Below are positions 63,561 through 64,000 of a stretch of 64,000 bases of DNA, piece after piece (the first letter of the stretch is position 1; each line of letters opens with the position of its first letter). The notes beneath the pieces were generated by a model that saw only the letters and a program-made list of their open reading frames with translations, was not told the DNA's origin and did no database searches. Made by a program: the position numbers and the translations under genes. Source of the DNA: Zygaena filipendulae (taxonomy: Eukaryota; Arthropoda; Insecta; Lepidoptera; Zygaenidae); contig OU015660.1 in the NCBI GenBank assembly GCA_907165275.2, forward strand, positions 10,914,501-10,978,500, written 5' to 3'.

Positions 63561-63795
63561 GGACATAGATAAGCAATAGTGTGTTAACCCACACTGGAGA
63601 AATTTTGAGTAAATCGTGTTTTAAAAGTTTAGCGCCATTTTGTGTCAACATTTTTTATGTTAAATATTTAGTTACATATTTAAGCAATGTAATAAGGTAA
63701 ACACACAATAAAAAAATGTTCCCTAACTCTCAGTAAATCGTTCTGAATCAATAACTTAAGTTTGTGGGTTAACATGTTATTGCTTATCTGCGTCC
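63561..63795. mobile_element. 235-bp MITE with 4-bp target duplication (ATAT)
   Basis: GGACATAGATAAGCAATAGT ... reverse of GGACGCAGATAAGCAATA, flanked by ATAT at 63557-63560 and 63796-63799. Inverted relative to the copy at 41729-41963 and the same length. Confidence 0.85.
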
Positions 63796-63825
63796 ATATA
63801 ATGCTTGAGTGCTAGAGTCGTGTAA

Positions 63826-64000
63826 TCCTTACTATTGTAAATATGAAAGTGAGTTTGTTTGTTTGTTTGTCTTTCACGACTTAACGACTCGACAAATCAT
63901 CATGAAATTCTGTATATACATTGGCAGGAGTACAGAGAAGGACATAGGCTACTTTTTATTCCGGAATTCCCACGGGAACTACGGAACTAACGTGGGTGAA
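63826..64000 (+). mobile_element. Helitron copy, runs off the window
   Basis: A|TCCTTACTATTGTAAATATG ... 'actaacgtgggtgaa' at the window edge. The CTAG end is expected about 17-20 bases beyond. Confidence 0.75.

Overview
The window looks like nuclear DNA of a lepidopteran insect (moth or butterfly). It is AT-rich and has split genes with GT-AG introns. It is crowded with short rolling-circle (Helitron-type) repeats ending in the GC-rich hairpin common in Lepidoptera, and with GTAGGTACCTACC microsatellites, insect LINE tails, MITEs and foldback elements. There are no bacterial-type genes, and most open frames are chance frames or frames through repeats. All calls come from reading the sequence; no database search was possible.

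Layout. 1-4.9 kb is gene-poor with a few repeat fragments. 4940-23192 reads as one very large DNA transposon. It starts CACTGGGAAAAA, ends with the exact reverse complement, and has a possible 2-bp target duplication (CA). Inside each end lies a 1.9-2.2 kb tandem array in which the octamer ACACGGCT (or AGCCGTGT) recurs every few tens of bases. This fits the CACTA/EnSpm plan, but no transposase is recognisable. Its core carries a plus-strand gene of at least six exons (14201-18778) with a SAM-like N-terminus. The last two exons are repeated by a 1.7-kb tandem duplication, giving a second 3' end. The core also holds a Penelope-like element in inverted configuration, two 1.2-kb snapback-ended elements, a dead LTR-retrotransposon Gag and Helitron pieces.

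23.2-36.4 kb is repeat-dominated: a 5'-truncated LINE, a head-to-tail cluster of four Helitron copies at 25.1-26.1 kb, and a third copy of the 1.2-kb element. 36471-44201 (minus strand) is a papain-family cysteine protease gene. Five exons of the mature enzyme join in phase and keep catalytic Cys, His and Asn. A signal-peptide exon lies upstream, but I found no inhibitory propeptide. Its introns are packed with Helitrons and MITEs.

44.5-64 kb is again mostly repeats. It includes a 1.9-kb foldback region (49.5-51.4 kb), a nearly perfect palindrome with 270-bp arms (52259-52825) and a 235-bp MITE that has a second copy inside a Helitron at 41.7 kb. A U1 snRNA gene with its key sequence elements intact lies at 60318-60479.

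Best-supported functional units: the U1 snRNA gene, the cysteine protease gene, and the SAM-like gene within its giant CACTA-like element.
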